Positions 19,574 to 30,164 of a stretch of 64,000 nucleotides of DNA are shown here, piece by piece. The notes below the pieces were generated by a model, which was not told where the DNA came from, did no database searches, and saw only the letters and a list, made by a program, of their open reading frames with translations. The position numbers and the translations under genes were made by a program. The DNA is from Afipia massiliensis (lineage in GTDB: Bacteria > Pseudomonadota > Alphaproteobacteria > Rhizobiales > Xanthobacteraceae). Location: NCBI RefSeq assembly GCF_014203115.1, contig NZ_JACHIJ010000008.1, forward strand, positions 174,016 to 238,015, written 5' to 3'. Each line of letters begins with the position of its first letter. Position 1 is the first letter of the stretch.

Positions 19574-21007
19574 ATGGAAACGAAACGAGCGACCGTGGCC
19601 CTCTCCAACGCAGCCCTGACACGTCCGGCACCATCCGCGCTTTCGGGCGCCATCGAAGCGCTCGCGGCGCGGTTCGGCAACAATCTCATCACCTCGCAGG
19701 CGGTGCGCGAGCAGCATGCTCATACCACCACCTGGCTGCCGATGCAGCCGCCGGATGCGGTGATCATGGCGCGCACCACGGCGGACATTCAGGACGTGGT
19801 GCGGATTTGCGCAAAACATCGCGTGCCTGTGATTCCGTTCGGCACCGGCACCTCGCTGGAAGGGCAGGTCAACGCCCCCGCGGGCGGCATCTGCATCGAC
19901 CTACGCGAGATGAATCGCATTCTCGAAGTCCATGCCGACGATCTCGACTGCGTGATCGAGCCGGGCGTAACCCGCAAGGCGCTTAACGAACATCTGCGCG
20001 ATCAAGGTCTGTTCTTCCCGATCGATCCCGGCGCCGATGCGTCGATCGGCGGCATGGCCTCGACCCGCGCGTCCGGCACCAATGCGGTGCGCTACGGAAC
20101 CATGCGCGATAACATTCTCGCGCTGAAGGTGGTGCGCGCCGACGGCGAGATCATCACCACTGGCACGCGGGCCAAGAAATCCTCGGCCGGCTACGATCTC
20201 ACCCATCTGTTTGTCGGTGCCGAAGGCACGCTCGGCATCATTTCCGAACTGACGATCAAGCTGCGCGGCATTCCGCAGTCCATTGCTGCCGGGTCATGCT
20301 CGTTCACCAGCGTGCAGGGCGCCTGCAACGCGACCATCCTGGCGATCCAGACCGGCATTCCGCTGGCGCGCATCGAACTGCTGAACGCAGCGCAGGTCGC
20401 CGCCTGCAACGCGTACTCAAAACTGTCACTGCCGGAAACGCCGCTGCTGCTGCTGGAATTCCACGGCACCGAGGCGGATGTCGCCGAGCAGTCGCGGATG
20501 TTCGGAGAGATCGCAGCCGAATGCGGCGGCGGATCGTTCGAGTGGACCACGCGGCAGGAAGACCGCACGCGGCTGTGGCAGGCGCGGCACGATGCCTACT
20601 GGGCGGTGCGCGGACTTCGCCCCGGCTCACAGGCGGTGGCGACCGACGTCTGCGTGCCGATCTCGCGGCTGGCGGAGTGCGTGGTGGAGACCGAGAAGGA
20701 TCTGGCGACGGTTGGACTGATCTCGCCCATAGTGGGCCATGTCGGTGACGGCAATTTCCATTGCTCGCTGCTGTGCGATGTCAACGATCCCGACGAGATG
20801 CGGCGGGCCGAAGAGTTCCTGCATCGGCTGGTGGAGCGGGCGCAGGCGATGGATGGCACTTGCACGGGCGAGCATGGCATCGGCCAGGGCAAGCAGAAAT
20901 ATCTTGAGGCCGAGCTTGGACCTGAGGCCGTCGCAGCCATGCGCGCGTTGAAAGCAGCGCTTGACCCGCACAACATTCTGAATCCCGGCAAGATCCTGCC
21001 GTCATGA
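19574..21007 (+). CDS. FAD-linked oxidase, D-lactate/glycolate dehydrogenase type
   Basis: A 477-residue flavoenzyme of the GlcD/D-lactate dehydrogenase (cytochrome) group that oxidises 2-hydroxy acids. The PCMH-type FAD domain occupies about 40-225, with VIPFGTGTSLEGQVNAPAGGI and the DPGADASIGGMASTRASGTNAVRYG stretch that contacts FAD. The C-terminal domain follows, with GHVGDGNFHCSLL and a HGIGQGKQKYLEAELG segment near the end, both typical. The gene overlaps the hydratase by 4 bp (ATGA), so the pair is co-translated. The symbol dld is possible but the substrate is not shown by sequence. Confidence 0.88.
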   Translation: METKRATVALSNAALTRPAPSALSGAIEALAARFGNNLITSQAVREQHAHTTTWLPMQPPDAVIMARTTADIQDVVRICAKHRVPVIPFGTGTSLEGQVNAPAGGICIDLREMNRILEVHADDLDCVIEPGVTRKALNEHLRDQGLFFPIDPGADASIGGMASTRASGTNAVRYGTMRDNILALKVVRADGEIITTGTRAKKSSAGYDLTHLFVGAEGTLGIISELTIKLRGIPQSIAAGSCSFTSVQGACNATILAIQTGIPLARIELLNAAQVAACNAYSKLSLPETPLLLLEFHGTEADVAEQSRMFGEIAAECGGGSFEWTTRQEDRTRLWQARHDAYWAVRGLRPGSQAVATDVCVPISRLAECVVETEKDLATVGLISPIVGHVGDGNFHCSLLCDVNDPDEMRRAEEFLHRLVERAQAMDGTCTGEHGIGQGKQKYLEAELGPEAVAAMRALKAALDPHNILNPGKILPS

Positions 21008-21828
21008 CCGCGACGACGATGATGGATGCGAAAGATATCGCCACCGAGGTTCTGTCGGTGCTCGGTCAGGGCCGCCAGATTGCACCGTTCTCATCGCGCG
21101 ACCCGGCCTTCAGTCTCGATGAGGCCTACAGGGTTACGCCCATCGTCCGGCAGATGCGCGAGGCGCGGGGCGAAAAGGTGCTGGGCCGCAAGATCGGCTT
21201 TACCAACAGCACGATCTGGGCGCAGTACAACGTCAATGGCCCGATCTGGGGCTACATGTACGACCGCACGGTTCGCAATCTGGATGATATCGGCGGAATC
21301 GCATCCCTCGCCAAACTGACCGATCCGCGGATCGAGCCTGAAATTGTATTCGGCCTGTCGGCGGCGCCCGATGCGGCGATGGATGAGCGCGAACTGCTAT
21401 CCTGCATCGATTGGCTGGCGCTCGGTTACGAGGTGGTGCAGTCGATATATCCCGACTGGAAATTCGCCGCGTCCGATACGGTGGCGGCGTTCGGCCTGCA
21501 CGGAGAAATGCTGATCGGCGAGCGGCACCAGGTTTCCGGTGGTTTCGAAACATGGCTGAACCAGCTTTCGAGTTTCTATGTCGAACTCGCCTGCAATAAC
21601 GCTGTCGTGGATCGCGGCCATGCGCGCAACGTGCTCGGTGGCCCGCTGTCGGCCCTGCGTCATTTCGTGGGCGTGCTGGCCAAGGACGACTTGAACCCGG
21701 GCCTCGCGGCGGGAGAGATCGTCACCACCGGTACGCTGACGCGCGCCATGCCGATCAAGCCGGGCGAGACATGGACCACAACGGTGTCCGGCATCCCGCT
21801 CGCCAGCATCGGCGTCCGCTTCAGTTGA
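21004..21828 (+). CDS. 2-keto-4-pentenoate hydratase-like protein
   Basis: A 274-residue member of the fumarylacetoacetate-hydrolase-like family of the 2-keto-4-pentenoate / 2-oxohepta-3-enedioate hydratases (MhpD/HpcG). These enzymes hydrate dienoic keto acids from aromatic ring cleavage. The segment GRKIGFTNSTIWAQYNVNGPIWGYMYD, the metal-binding-type PRIEPEIVFGL and the final GETWTTTVSGIPLASIGVRF are diagnostic. No ring-cleavage genes are nearby, so the substrate is open. The ATG overlaps the preceding stop. Confidence 0.83.
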   Translation: MTATTMMDAKDIATEVLSVLGQGRQIAPFSSRDPAFSLDEAYRVTPIVRQMREARGEKVLGRKIGFTNSTIWAQYNVNGPIWGYMYDRTVRNLDDIGGIASLAKLTDPRIEPEIVFGLSAAPDAAMDERELLSCIDWLALGYEVVQSIYPDWKFAASDTVAAFGLHGEMLIGERHQVSGGFETWLNQLSSFYVELACNNAVVDRGHARNVLGGPLSALRHFVGVLAKDDLNPGLAAGEIVTTGTLTRAMPIKPGETWTTTVSGIPLASIGVRFS

Positions 21829-21837
21829 TCGGGGCGA

Positions 21838-22698
21838 TCAGTACTTCTTCCGGAAGCTGTAACGCATCAGGCTGACCATGCCGCCGCGAAAGCCCGTAGC
21901 CGACATTCGCAGATAACGACGGAACTCATCGGTGTTCGGCTTGCCGACCAGCGCAACGGCTTTGTCGTAGTTGGCGAGCAGGTTCTGTTCCCACAGCACT
22001 AACGTCCGATAGTAGTGATCGGCGTCGTTGCGCGCAGCGATCAGGCTGAACGTGCCTTCGGCGGCGGCGATCGGTTCCCATTCCAGCGGGAGATCGCTTT
22101 CAGGGAAGGTTTTGTCCAGTAGCGCCTGAACCTTGGTCCGTTCGGAATAGGCGATGGTCTGCAGCGACACTTTTCCGTTGATCGCCAGCACGCTGTCGCA
22201 ATAGGCGAAGAATTCGCGGTAGGCGTCGAGCTTGGCCGTCGGATCGAGGCCCTTCTGAACGAAATGCTCGAAGGCACCGACAGAGATGATCGCATCGTAG
22301 CGGCGTTCCGGCTTGTGGTCGCGCCAGTCCTGCTCGCGCACCTCGATCTTCGGACTCCCATTATCGCGAATCCATTGGGCCTGTGACGGGCTGAGCGTCA
22401 GTCCCACCGCATGGGCGACGCCAGCATGGTCCACCAGCCGCCGGAGCATCGCGCCCCAGCCGCAGCCGATGTCCAGAACCCGCGCGGTGTCCGCAGCGCC
22501 GGCTGCGTGGATGTGATGGTCGAGTTTGCGGCGCTGTGCCGTCGCGAGATCGTCGTCGCCCTCGAACAGGGCGCACGAGTAGATCATCTCTGGATCGAGA
22601 ACGAGCCGGAAGAAATCGTTGCCCATGTCGTAATGCGACCTGATCGCCTCGGGCGAGGCACCCGTTCGTTCCGCGGGCCGCACTGGCTTTTCGGACAT
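21838..22698 (-). CDS. Cyclopropane-fatty-acyl-phospholipid synthase family methyltransferase
   Basis: A 286-residue SAM-dependent methyltransferase of the CFA/mycolic acid cyclopropane synthase type. The start IRSHYDMGNDFFRLVLDPEMIYSCALFE is the lipid-binding N-terminal signature, SAM motif I VLDIGCGWGAML is at 74-85, followed by GLTLSPSQAQW, EQDWRD and SVGAFEHFVQ. The end YSFRKKY is typical. It would add a methylene group to unsaturated phospholipid acyl chains at the membrane surface, or methylate another lipid. It is convergent with the hydratase, 9 bp away. The promoter lies in the 154-bp gap to the AsmA gene. Confidence 0.85.
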   Translation of the reverse strand: MSEKPVRPAERTGASPEAIRSHYDMGNDFFRLVLDPEMIYSCALFEGDDDLATAQRRKLDHHIHAAGAADTARVLDIGCGWGAMLRRLVDHAGVAHAVGLTLSPSQAQWIRDNGSPKIEVREQDWRDHKPERRYDAIISVGAFEHFVQKGLDPTAKLDAYREFFAYCDSVLAINGKVSLQTIAYSERTKVQALLDKTFPESDLPLEWEPIAAAEGTFSLIAARNDADHYYRTLVLWEQNLLANYDKAVALVGKPNTDEFRRYLRMSATGFRGGMVSLMRYSFRKKY

Positions 22699-22852
22699 CG
22701 TGCTTACCGGTTACAGGGTTGTGAACAGGAGGCGTTAAATTTAGTATTCGAAGCAGCCGACAGGTTCAATATTCGTGCGGTGCCTATCGTGCTGCTGTGC
22801 GATATGACGCTGCTGCCGTCACAAGAGCGGCCGATCCCACAGAGGAAAGACC

Positions 22853-25800
22853 TTGCAGACCACGCTGCTCGGACTGGCCATTGCTCTCATCCTTGCGCTG
22901 CTCGCAGCGCTGGTCGGGCCGTATTTCGTTGACTGGAACCAGTTTCGCCCGCAGTTCGAGGCGGAGGCCTCCCGCGTCATCGGGACGCCGGTGCGGGTCA
23001 CCGGCAAGCTCGACGCGTTGCTGCTGCCGACGCCGACGCTGCGGCTGCGTGATGTTGCGGTGGGCAGCGACAACGATCCGGCCAAGATTCGCGCCGGTAA
23101 GCTGGACGTTGAATTCGACCTCGGCGCGCTGATGCGGGGCGAATGGCGCGCCACCGAATTGTCGCTGGACGGTTTCGCGCTTGATCTCGGCCTCGACCGT
23201 CAGGGCCGTTTCCAGTGGCCTTCCACCGCCGGCCGGTTCAATCTCGGGTCGCTCGCCATCGACCGCATGAATGTCGCGGGACGGATTGCGCTGCATGATG
23301 CGTCGAGCGGTGCGACGCTGCGGATTGATGATCTCAAATTCAGCGGCGACGTGCGCGCGCTTGCCAGTAGCATGCGCGGAGAGGGCTCGTTCACACTGCT
23401 CGGAGCACGAACGCCGTTCCGCATCTCGTCGGGTCAAAGCAATGACGGCAAGGGGACGCGCGTGCACTTCACCGCCGAGCCGGGCGAACGTCCGCTGCTG
23501 GCCGATCTCGACGGTACGCTGACGTTCGACAATACAGTGCCGAAATTCGAGGGCGCGTTGACGTTGGCGCGGCCGGCGGATGTAAAATCCACCGAGTCCG
23601 GGCAGACATGGAAGCTGTCATCGCGGGTGAAGGCCAATCCGTCATCCGCGGCGTTTGAACAAGTCGAAGCGGCGTATGGCCCCGACGACAACGCACTACG
23701 GCTGACCGGCGGCGGCGATATCCGTTTCGGTGCGTCGCCATTGCTGCGTCTCGCGCTGTCGGCGCGGCAGCTCGATGCCGACCGGCTGCTGGCCAGAGGC
23801 ACCACGAACATGGAGCCGTTGCGGCTGCTCCCTGCACTGCGCACGCTGGTGACGTCGCTGCCAGCGTTACCACTTCCGGCTCAGATCGAATTGAGTTCGG
23901 ACCAGATCGCGCTGGGCGGGCGTCCGCTTCAGAACGTCGCCGCTGAACTGCGCGGGGACGACAAGTCCTGGACTATCGGAAAATTCGAGATGCGCGCGCC
24001 CGGTGCGACGCGGGTTGCGGCAAGCGGCATGATCTCCGAGCCCGGACCGTCGGCCCGCTTCATCGGGCCGGTCAATATCGAGTCCTCTGATCCGGATGTG
24101 CTGGCGGCGTGGCTGCAGGGACGCACCGATGCCACGTACCGCAATCAGAAGCCGCTGCGGCTGCGCGGCGGTGCAACCGTTGCGGCGGATCGCATTGGAA
24201 TCGACGGCATGAAAGCCGAGGTCAACGGCGGCGAAATCGAAGGCCGCCTTGCGCTGTTGACGATCGCCGACGGCAAGACGCGGCTGGAAGCGGCGCTGAA
24301 GGCTGCCAGCCTCGATGTCGATGCGATGTCGTCACTCGCCGGCATGCTGGCCGGACCGCAATCTGTATGGCCGGACGAGGCGCAAATCTCGCTTGATGCC
24401 GGACGTGCCCTCGTCGCAGGACAGGAGGTGCGTCCGGTTGCCGCCACTCTGAGTTATGGACCAAGGACCATCGCACTTGACCGGATTCAGATCGGTGACG
24501 CCAACAGCGATCGTTCAATCAGCGGTGCTGGATCGTTCGACCGCATCGATGGCAACGGCAAGCTCGCACTGGATGCCGCAGCGCCGTCGCTCGCGCAAAT
24601 CGGCGGCTTCATTGCGCCGTTTGCACCCATTGCCGCTGAGCGATTGACTGCGCTGGGATCGTTGCCCGGTGCTGCGCGCATGCAACTGAAAGCCGATTTT
24701 GCCAGGGCGAAGGATCGCACCGGCCGCACCAATGCCCGCGCGGTGCTTGACATCGATGCCCCGCAGGTCAAAGGCGCGATCACGCTGACGGCGGCGCCGA
24801 ACATCGATATCGCGCGCGGGGTTGATCTCGCCGCGCTGGGCGGAAGCGAATTCAATATCGAAACGAAACTGACTGCGAACAACACGGCAAGCATCGTGCA
24901 GGCGGTGGGCCTCGACCGCATCGTGTCCGCGGGTGACGGCCCCGCGCAATTCGAGTCGTCGGCAACCGGCATCTGGGGGTCGCCGCTGCAACTGAAAGCC
25001 AAGCTGACCGGCATCGGGATCGATGGCGATATCCAGGGCACAGGCAATCCGTGGGCGGATCAACCGACGGCGGCGCTGACGGTTGCGGTGCGCCGCGCCG
25101 ATCTCGCGGCATTGTTCGGTCTGAAACCGGCGAGCATGCCGTCGATCGCCCTGTCCTCGCGCCTCGGCGTGGCGGGCAACATCTTCACCTTCGATGATCT
25201 CGACACAATGGTGGGGGGATCGCGGCTGCGCGGACGGCTGGTGCTGACGCGTGGCGATGAGACCGGCGTCGATGGTGAGATCGGACTCGACACCCTCGAT
25301 CTTGCGGTTGTGACGGGTCTGGCCTTTGGAGCCGCGGGTCATGATGCATCGTCGCCGCTCGACCGGGGTTGGTTGCGCGGCTGGCGCGGCAAGCTGGCGT
25401 TTCAGGCGCTGAGCGGAGTCTTGCCGGGCGGCACAGAGTTGCGTCCGGTCAGCGGGGCTATCAAGGGCGACGGCCAGTCGCTGACGCTTGAGAATTTCAA
25501 GGCCGGCATTGGCGGCGGCGAAGCGGCGATCGATCTCGATGCGCGGCAAACCGCGCAAGGGCCTAATCAAGGCACGTCTTTCAACGCTCGTGTCCAACTC
25601 TCCGGCGTCGATGGCGCGGCGCTTCGCTATCGCAGCCTGACGATGCCCGGCGGCAAGGTTGCGCTGCAAATGACGCTCGCAGGGCAGGGCCGCAGCGCCG
25701 CCGGATTGACCGGCGCGCTCTCGGGCGCCGGTACGCTGACGCTGACGGAGGCACGTATCGCGGGGCTCGATCCGCGGGCCTTCGAAGTAGCATTACGCGC

Positions 25801-26518
25801 CAGCGACGGCGGGCAGGCGACCGACGATATCAAGCTGAAGGACATCGTTGAGCCTGTCCTGGCCAGCGGCACGCTGACGGTACCGTCGGCGCAGATTCCG
25901 TTCAGTATCAAGGACGGACGGTTGCGGGTGGAGGCGGCGACGCTCGACGCCAGGCGCGCGCGCGTTGCGATTGCGGGAGGTTATGACCTGCTGGCAGATC
26001 AGGCCGACCTGCGTGCCGTGATGTCGCCCGTAACCACCCGGCCGATCAACGGCCGTCCCGAAATTCGTGTCGACCTGAACGGCTCGCCCGATGGGATGGC
26101 GCGTGCGGTTGACGTCGCGGCGTTGTCGTCGTGGCTCGGAATGCGCGCGATCGATCGTGAGACCCGGCGGCTCGATCAGCTCGAGCGCGGCGTTGCGCCG
26201 GAATCGGAGACGGATGAACTGTGGGATGAGGAATTGCCGGCTGCCGAGCCCATTCCGTCATCGGAAGTGAGGATTCCCATTCGTGATCCGCGGCGAAAGA
26301 GCTCGGGAGCGAAGGCGGCACCGGCAGGCGCCGCCGTCGCGCCACGCGCGCCTGTTGCGGTGAGCCCGCCCCCAAGTCCATCGCCAAGTCCGTCGTCAAG
26401 TCCGCCGAGCGGCAGCACGGTGGTGCAGCCGTTGCCGCCGCCGATCGACATCAAGCCGGCGCCCGGCGTTATGCGGATGCAGAAGCAGCGGCCCGCCGCG
26501 CCGGCAGGAACGTTCTAG
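22853..26518 (+). CDS. AsmA family protein, 1221 aa, TTG start
   Basis: Large AsmA proteins are inner-membrane-anchored, mostly periplasmic, and implicated in outer-membrane assembly or intermembrane lipid transport. An N-terminal TM helix (about 3-25, TLLGLAIALILALLAALVG) is followed by the AsmA signature YFVDWNQFRPQFEAEASRVIGTPVRV and over 1000 residues of beta-rich repeats, with an AsmA_2-like C-terminal portion (LSGAGTLTLTEARIAGLDPRAFEVAL). The tail after about 1165 is Pro/Ser-rich. The start is TTG at 22853, preceded by AGAGGAAAG at 22840-22848. The stop overlaps the convergent RHH gene in a CTAG. Confidence 0.85.
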   Translation: MQTTLLGLAIALILALLAALVGPYFVDWNQFRPQFEAEASRVIGTPVRVTGKLDALLLPTPTLRLRDVAVGSDNDPAKIRAGKLDVEFDLGALMRGEWRATELSLDGFALDLGLDRQGRFQWPSTAGRFNLGSLAIDRMNVAGRIALHDASSGATLRIDDLKFSGDVRALASSMRGEGSFTLLGARTPFRISSGQSNDGKGTRVHFTAEPGERPLLADLDGTLTFDNTVPKFEGALTLARPADVKSTESGQTWKLSSRVKANPSSAAFEQVEAAYGPDDNALRLTGGGDIRFGASPLLRLALSARQLDADRLLARGTTNMEPLRLLPALRTLVTSLPALPLPAQIELSSDQIALGGRPLQNVAAELRGDDKSWTIGKFEMRAPGATRVAASGMISEPGPSARFIGPVNIESSDPDVLAAWLQGRTDATYRNQKPLRLRGGATVAADRIGIDGMKAEVNGGEIEGRLALLTIADGKTRLEAALKAASLDVDAMSSLAGMLAGPQSVWPDEAQISLDAGRALVAGQEVRPVAATLSYGPRTIALDRIQIGDANSDRSISGAGSFDRIDGNGKLALDAAAPSLAQIGGFIAPFAPIAAERLTALGSLPGAARMQLKADFARAKDRTGRTNARAVLDIDAPQVKGAITLTAAPNIDIARGVDLAALGGSEFNIETKLTANNTASIVQAVGLDRIVSAGDGPAQFESSATGIWGSPLQLKAKLTGIGIDGDIQGTGNPWADQPTAALTVAVRRADLAALFGLKPASMPSIALSSRLGVAGNIFTFDDLDTMVGGSRLRGRLVLTRGDETGVDGEIGLDTLDLAVVTGLAFGAAGHDASSPLDRGWLRGWRGKLAFQALSGVLPGGTELRPVSGAIKGDGQSLTLENFKAGIGGGEAAIDLDARQTAQGPNQGTSFNARVQLSGVDGAALRYRSLTMPGGKVALQMTLAGQGRSAAGLTGALSGAGTLTLTEARIAGLDPRAFEVALRASDGGQATDDIKLKDIVEPVLASGTLTVPSAQIPFSIKDGRLRVEAATLDARRARVAIAGGYDLLADQADLRAVMSPVTTRPINGRPEIRVDLNGSPDGMARAVDVAALSSWLGMRAIDRETRRLDQLERGVAPESETDELWDEELPAAEPIPSSEVRIPIRDPRRKSSGAKAAPAGAAVAPRAPVAVSPPPSPSPSPSSSPPSGSTVVQPLPPPIDIKPAPGVMRMQKQRPAAPAGTF

Positions 26519-26850
26519 CCGGGCACGATGCTCGGCGATGGCTGCCGTTCACCGATAAACATCGACGTGACGGCGCGGGTGCGAAAGTGATCCAGCACGA
26601 ACAGCCTGATCGCGGACGACAGGTTGGCGGTCTTGCGCGTGCGGTCGATAGCGTCGATCTGGGTCGAGAGCGGCAGGCCGCGGCGTGTCGCAATGTCCTT
26701 CAGGCTGGTCCAGAAGGCGTCTTCGAGGCTGACGCTGGTCTTGTGACCGCCGACGACAACGGACCGCTTGACCACTGCGAATTCCTTCACGCTACGCACG
26801 AGGCCGCCATCCGTCCGGTCCATACTCTGCACGATGGTGTCGTTCTGCAT
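26515..26850 (-). CDS. Ribbon-helix-helix domain protein (RHH_4 type), first of a pair
   Basis: A 111-residue protein with the RHH pattern VKRSVVVGGHKTSVSLEDAFWTSLKDIATRRG (about 27-58), where a basic beta strand is followed by two helices, then NLSSAIRLFVLDHFR. This type probably dimerises and binds operator DNA. A sister gene lies at 27096, with about 60 percent identity over the core by eye. Start chosen at ATG 26850, with GGGGGACCC 8-15 bp before it; an in-frame ATG lies at 26865. Two dyads upstream (26885 and 26980) sharing a 10-bp motif suggest autoregulation. The stop is interlocked with AsmA. Confidence 0.8.
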   Translation of the reverse strand: MQNDTIVQSMDRTDGGLVRSVKEFAVVKRSVVVGGHKTSVSLEDAFWTSLKDIATRRGLPLSTQIDAIDRTRKTANLSSAIRLFVLDHFRTRAVTSMFIGERQPSPSIVPG

Positions 26851-26884
26851 CGAAGGGTCCCCCATTTTGCCAAGCGACCGCGCG

Positions 26885-26905
26885 CGGCGAGACACGGTCT
26901 CGCCG
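26885..26905. promoter_or_regulatory. Dyad CGGCGAGAC-ACG-GTCTCGCCG upstream of the RHH gene
   Basis: A perfect inverted repeat with 9-bp arms and a 3-bp centre, 35 bp before the RHH start codon at 26850. It contains CGAGACACGG (26888-26897), which recurs at 27000-27009 within the other dyad. A symmetric site of this size at this distance suits a dimeric RHH operator; binding is inference. Confidence 0.5.
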
Positions 26906-26979
26906 ATGATGAGGCTGACACATTGGCACGATGTCTGATCGGACTGCACGGATCAGGATACAGCCGCCCCCGCAGCCGG

Positions 26980-27004
26980 TCTCGAAACGGTATGCGTTTC
27001 GAGA
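26980..27004. promoter_or_regulatory. Second dyad upstream of the RHH gene
   Basis: TCTCGAAACG and CGTTTCGAGA (10-bp arms) separated by GTATG. It lies between the two RHH genes, 130 bp upstream of the 26850 start and 92 bp beyond the stop of the 27096 gene. It shares CGAGACACGG with the dyad at 26885. No T-run follows, so a terminator role is less likely than an operator. Confidence 0.45.
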
Positions 27005-27095
27005 CACGGGTACATAGTAACTGAAATCAGCACCCGGCGGTATTCGTGCGAAAACCTATGACGGAGTCAGGATCGTAACTGTCCGATGCGGAAAA

Positions 27096-27368
27096 TTACG
27101 GATGAGGACCTTCCGCCTGCAGCCGGCTGCTGCCGTTTCCGGCCGTCGGTGTCGCGCGGGAGCGGAAGTAGTCCAGCACGAACAGCCGAATCGCGGAGGA
27201 CAAATTGCCCTGCTGGCGGCCGCCATCGATCTCGCCCACCAGTTCGGACAAGGTGAGGCTTCTCACCGATGCGATTTCCTTCATGCCATTCCAGAAGGCT
27301 TCCTCGAGGCTGACGCTGGTTTTGTGGCCGGCGACGACGATCGATCGTTTGACGACAGGCGACTTCAT
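27096..27368 (-). CDS. Ribbon-helix-helix domain protein (RHH_4 type), second of a pair
   Basis: A 90-residue paralogue of the neighbour at 26515: VVKRSIVVAGHKTSVSLEEAFWNGMKEIASVRSLTLSELV, then GNLSSAIRLFVLDYFR. The strand-helix-helix core fills residues 5-45. It overlaps DUF4169 by 4 bp (27365-27368), so it is co-translated with it. Likely a small DNA-binding regulator whose target is not shown. The tandem arrangement suggests duplication followed by divergence of the N-terminus and of the linker. Confidence 0.8.
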   Translation of the reverse strand: MKSPVVKRSIVVAGHKTSVSLEEAFWNGMKEIASVRSLTLSELVGEIDGGRQQGNLSSAIRLFVLDYFRSRATPTAGNGSSRLQAEGPHP

Positions 27369-27553
27369 GCTGGCGTCCGATCATCAAGGTGGTGCTGATC
27401 GAGGACGTCGCTGGCGCGCTTTTCCTGGAGTTCGTCGCGGCTGCGTTCGTTCTTGGTGCGGCCGAAGCGAGCGCGATTGGTCTCTGACTGCTTCGCCGCG
27501 TCTTCGCGCGCGATGCGTTTCTTGACCTGCTTCAGGTTGACCAGATCGCCCAT
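27365..27553 (-). CDS. DUF4169 family protein, 62 aa
   Basis: A short basic, highly charged helical protein (MGDLVNLKQVKKRIAREDAAKQ, then NRARFGRTKNERSRDELQ). This is the DUF4169 pattern, of unknown function, often found beside RHH genes in Rhizobiales (from memory). GGAGGGG at 27558-27564 on the complementary strand is a good ribosome binding site 5 bp before the ATG. It precedes the RHH gene in the same transcript. Confidence 0.8.
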   Translation of the reverse strand: MGDLVNLKQVKKRIAREDAAKQSETNRARFGRTKNERSRDELQEKRASDVLDQHHLDDRTPA

Positions 27554-27782
27554 GACCCCTCCTTATTGATAGGACAATTCTCAACGAGTGATGCGGCACG
27601 CGATAACGCCGGCTTCGTTTTGTCCTGTTGGGGACTCGTCAGAGCGAGTTGCTCATGCGAGTCCGTTTCAAAATATTATTCGTTCTCGATGCGCTGATGC
27701 AGCGCGGCAGATGTGAAAAGCTACCATGCGTTGCACCGCGGATGGTAGCCAATAGGCCTAGGACTTTAGGCGGTGCGACGAC

Positions 27783-27871
27783 ATGTCCGAAAGTTACAAC
27801 GAGTTCATGTCCGAACGTTACAACGAGTTAATGTGCGCAAACGCTTTGCTCTAAGCGGCAAACGACTTGCT

Positions 27872-27878
<7 letters not shown>
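27783..27878. repeat. Two adjacent tandem duplications next to fumC
   Basis: First a 24-bp unit occurs twice (27783-27806 and 27807-27830, 22 of 24 identical). Next a 21-bp unit occurs twice (27837-27857 and 27858-27878, differing at few positions), and its second copy overlaps the fumC stop codon. Read on the plus strand the first pair encodes MSESYNEF and MSERYNEL, in a 23-codon frame from ATG 27783 to TAA 27854. The rest of the 318-bp gap 27554-27871 shows nothing else that I recognise. Confidence 0.7.
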
Positions 27879-29275
<1,397 letters not shown>

Positions 29276-29428
29276 GGTGATTTCCGGTGCTTTGTGGGGA
29301 CACCGAAGTTTAGGACTTCACAGCGGATGCACGCAACCGCGGCACGCTCTCCCGCTGCGAGAAAACGCGCGTTGAAGCTTAGAAAGCTTCGAGATGATGA
29401 TGAGAGGTAGGGGAGGCCCTTCGGCGGA

Positions 29429-29941
29429 TTACTTCTTGCGGAAGCGATCGAGCCGCACGACTTCGGCGCCTTCGCCCTGCTTGACGGGCTCGTCGCTGGC
29501 TTCAGCAGGAGGAGCTTCCGGCGCAGCCGCGACCGGCAGCGTTTCCGTAGGCGTCTCGGCCGCTGCGGCAGGTTCATCGACCGGCTCGAACTGCAGGCCG
29601 AACTGCACCGATGGGTCAAAGAAGCTCTTGATCGCGCTGAACGGAATCACGAGACGTTCGGGAATCCCGTTGAACGACAGTCCGACCTCGAAGCGGTCAT
29701 CAGTGACGACCAGATCCCAGAACTGATGCTGGAGGATGACGGTCATTTCCTGCGGATATTGCGATAGCAGGCGCGGGGAGATTTTCACGCCTTCGGCCTT
29801 GGACACGAACGTGATGTAAAAATGATGCTCGCCGGGAAGGCCATGCTCGGCGGCATCCGCGAGCACATGCTTCAGCACGCCGCGCAGCGCATCGCGCGCG
29901 AGGACATCGTAACGTATGTGATCGGTCGTCGTCGCCATCAT
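29429..29941 (-). CDS. sspB: SspB family ClpXP adaptor
   Basis: SspB tethers ssrA-tagged proteins to the ClpXP protease. 170 residues: an SspB beta domain (about 5-115, with YDVLARDALRGVLKHVLADAAEHGLPGEHHFYITF and ERLVIPFSAIKSFFDPSVQFGLQFE), a flexible Pro/Ala/Glu-rich linker (120-155), and a short basic C-terminus ending VRLDRFRKK that would be the ClpX-docking peptide. It sits 224 bp downstream of ssrA on the same strand, a physical pairing of tag gene and adaptor. Start at ATG 29941; a second ATG follows immediately (29938). Confidence 0.93.
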   Translation of the reverse strand: MMATTTDHIRYDVLARDALRGVLKHVLADAAEHGLPGEHHFYITFVSKAEGVKISPRLLSQYPQEMTVILQHQFWDLVVTDDRFEVGLSFNGIPERLVIPFSAIKSFFDPSVQFGLQFEPVDEPAAAAETPTETLPVAAAPEAPPAEASDEPVKQGEGAEVVRLDRFRKK

Positions 29942-30136
29942 GTGGTCCTGTAAAAGGTGGACAGCCGAAATTCGAGTTTGCGAAGTGACCAGACTCGAAC
30001 GTTCCGACTCGCAGTTTGATCCATGCTATCCGGTCATGGCCCGCAGGTCAGCATCCGCACAGCGCAGATCGCAGATATTCTCTCGGGCCGCAACGCATGC
30101 GACTGACAAATTCAATGCAGTCCAGTGAAAGTAAAG

Positions 30137-30164
30137 TGGAGGCTTCTGTTGCCAGATGCCTCCG
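30137..30164 (-). terminator. Hairpin downstream of ssrA
   Basis: Arms GGAGGC and GCCTCC (minus strand) with a 14-base loop, followed by ACTTTACTTTCACT. It marks a plausible 3' end of the ssrA transcript. The weak T-run leaves some doubt. Confidence 0.5.
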
